A stretch of DNA of 7,350 nucleotides. It comes from Pseudomonadota bacterium. GTDB taxonomy: Bacteria > Pseudomonadota > Alphaproteobacteria > Rhizobiales > Methyloligellaceae. The stretch is from assembly GCA_022567275.1 (NCBI GenBank), contig JADFHH010000077.1:1-7350 (forward strand), read 5' to 3'. The notes under the pieces are model-generated. The model saw only the letters and a list, made by a program, of their open reading frames with translations. It ran no database searches and was not told where the DNA came from. Position numbers and translations under genes: made by a program. Position 1 is the stretch's first letter. Each line of letters starts with the position of its first letter. This document shows positions 6,183 through 7,350 of the stretch, piece after piece.

Positions 6183-7192
6183 GCGAAAAAATTGGCGTCA
6201 TGGTGTGCGGCCATGGCAGCCGCGATGCCGGCGCGGTGCGCGAATTCGCATCCGTGGCGGAGGGCTTGCGAAAATTGATGCCGGAGATGCCGGTCGAATA
6301 TGGCTATCTGGAATTCGCCACGCCGATTATCCGCGACGGGCTGGACGCTTTGCGTGAACGCGGCGTGACGCGCATCCTGGCGGTGCCCGGCATGCTGTTC
6401 GCCGCCGGGCATGTGAAAAACGATATCCCTTCCGTGCTCAACACCTATGCCGCGCAAAATGACGGCGTCACCATCGAGCTGGGCAAGGAACTCGGCATCG
6501 ACCCAAAGATGATCCGCGCCGCCGGGGCGCGCATTCAACAAGCCCTCGACGGGGCGGATGACGATGTGCCGCTGCATGAAACCATGCTGGTGGTGGTGGG
6601 GCGCGGCGCGTCGGACCCGGACGCCAATGGCAATGTCGCCAAGGTGATGCGGCTGTTGTGGGAAGGGATTGGTTTTGGCTGGGGCGAGACGGTCTATTCC
6701 GGCGTCACCTTCCCGCTGGTGGAACCGGGGCTGGAGCACGCCGCAAAACTCGGATACAGGCGCATCGTTGTGTTCCCTTATTTCCTGTTCACCGGGGTTC
6801 TCGTCCAGCGCATTTATGACCACACCGGCCGGGTCGCGATGCGCCACCGGGATATTGAATTCATCAAGGCGCCCTATCTGGGCGACCACCCGCTGCTGAT
6901 TGAAACCTTCAAGGAACGGGTCGAGCAAATCCTCACCGGCGACACGGCGATGAATTGCGGCGCGTGCAAATACCGCACCCAGGTGCTGGGTTTTGAGGAT
7001 CAGGTGGGACTGGCCCAGGAGAGCCACCACCATCATGTGGAAGGCATCGGCTCGGGACACGCCCACTCCCATGACCACTCCCATACTCACCACCACCACT
7101 CGAACTATGCCCAATATTTTTATTATTTCTTCTACTATAGAGGTGTCACAGGAGTCGTCAGCTTTTGCAGGGGTGGGTACACAGATGAATAA
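6179..7192 (+). CDS. cbiX: Sirohydrochlorin cobaltochelatase CbiX (long, two-domain form) with altered C-terminus
   Basis: CbiX inserts cobalt (or, in relatives, iron or nickel) into sirohydrochlorin, an early step of the corrin/sirohaem branch, in the cytoplasm. The first chelatase domain (about 1-130) has VMVCGHGSRDAGAV with His12 and FAAGHVKNDIPSVL with His78, the metal-binding pair. The second domain (about 134-255) has VVVGRGASDPDANG and FPYFLFTGVLVQRIYD, with GRG in place of GHG as usual for the regulatory half. Next come MNCGACKYRTQVLGFE with the Cys260-x-x-Cys263 iron-sulfur motif and a His-rich tail (283-307, with a CACTCCCAT repeat at 7064-7072 and 7076-7084). From about residue 308 (base 7101) the family sequence ends and the frame runs antisense through a foreign gene, giving a Tyr/Phe-rich tail to the stop at 7190-7192. 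The catalytic parts are intact. The ATG at 6179 overlaps the upstream stop. Confidence 0.93.
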   Translation: MSEKIGVMVCGHGSRDAGAVREFASVAEGLRKLMPEMPVEYGYLEFATPIIRDGLDALRERGVTRILAVPGMLFAAGHVKNDIPSVLNTYAAQNDGVTIELGKELGIDPKMIRAAGARIQQALDGADDDVPLHETMLVVVGRGASDPDANGNVAKVMRLLWEGIGFGWGETVYSGVTFPLVEPGLEHAAKLGYRRIVVFPYFLFTGVLVQRIYDHTGRVAMRHRDIEFIKAPYLGDHPLLIETFKERVEQILTGDTAMNCGACKYRTQVLGFEDQVGLAQESHHHHVEGIGSGHAHSHDHSHTHHHHSNYAQYFYYFFYYRGVTGVVSFCRGGYTDE

Positions 7193-7333
7193 AATGTTTG
7201 CTTCTAAGACTTGTTTGTCTTTATGTCCCAGTAGGGGATCGTATATTCTGGCGTCGGGGAATAGTTTGTGGATTTCTTTTCCGACTGCGCCATAACCGGC
7301 TATTGCTACGTTATGCTTTATATTTTTTTTCAT
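7104..7333 (-). pseudogene. N-terminal fragment of a UDP-glucose/GDP-mannose dehydrogenase-like protein
   Basis: Read on the minus strand from ATG 7333, the first ~75 residues form a Rossmann start: HNVAIAGYGAVGKEIHKLF with GxGxxG at residues 13-18, then ANILFICVPTP (45-55) and SCDTSIVEEII (61-71), as in the NAD-binding domain of nucleotide-sugar dehydrogenases of surface polysaccharide synthesis. After about residue 76 the reading continues for over 300 codons, but only as the antisense of cbiX, so the real gene is cut at about 7100-7106. No good Shine-Dalgarno lies before the ATG and the frame is open to the right edge, so the start could lie further right. Composition is clearly AT-richer than the rest of the window, suggesting a different origin or a misjoined contig. 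The substrate cannot be told from this fragment. Confidence 0.72.
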
Positions 7334-7350
7334 AGTTAAAACGGTCTTTA

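Noticed and set aside
6119..7100. Minus-strand 404-residue frame as one protein
   Set aside because: Only the first ~75 residues (7104-7333) look like a protein family. The remainder is the antisense of cbiX, left open by its high GC.

Overview
The window looks like chromosomal DNA of an alphaproteobacterium that makes vitamin B12. GC is high up to about position 7100. The CobN and CobO proteins are of the type used in the aerobic (late cobalt insertion) pathway. The intergenic palindrome (TTCCCGCGAAGGCGGGAA) is of a kind common in this class; this placement is from memory of these families, not from a search.

Layout. (1) 2-3570: cobN, the large subunit of cobaltochelatase. It is open at the left edge and split into two overlapping frames near 1080, most simply by the loss of one G. 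(2) 3567-4205: cobO, the corrinoid adenosyltransferase, overlapping cobN by ATGA. (3) 4217-4320 plus 5783-5798: a pair of head-to-head extragenic palindromic repeats. (4) 4321-5782: an IS110-family, IS1111-like insertion sequence inserted inside the right-hand repeat. Comparing the two repeat arms fixes its ends almost to the base. Its transposase gene carries at least four single-base frame changes that sum to zero. A non-coding 3' part of about 270 bases is where the guide (bridge/seek) RNA is expected. (5) 5864-6004: a leader resembling a cobalamin riboswitch, with a degenerate core, followed by a perfect 8-bp hairpin that hides the ribosome binding site of the next gene. (6) 6009-6182 and 6179-7192: a 57-residue exported or membrane protein with a His motif, then cbiX, the two-domain sirohydrochlorin cobaltochelatase with an iron-sulfur motif and His-rich tail. 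(7) From about 7100 to the end: AT-richer DNA holding the first ~75 codons of a UDP-glucose/GDP-mannose dehydrogenase-like gene on the minus strand. It is fused tail-to-tail onto the His-rich end of cbiX.

How the genes work together. CobN, with CobS and CobT encoded elsewhere, inserts cobalt into hydrogenobyrinate a,c-diamide, and CobO then adenosylates the corrinoid. CbiX chelates metal at the earlier sirohydrochlorin stage. The small His-containing protein is translationally coupled to cbiX, and the leader in front suggests B12 feedback on this second operon. Before the IS arrived, the order would have been cobN-cobO-palindrome pair-leader-small gene-cbiX.

The two main points for a second look are the IS caught within a palindromic repeat, with a candidate guide RNA sharing short words with both insertion junctions, and the abrupt chimeric junction near 7100, which could be a real rearrangement or an assembly error.
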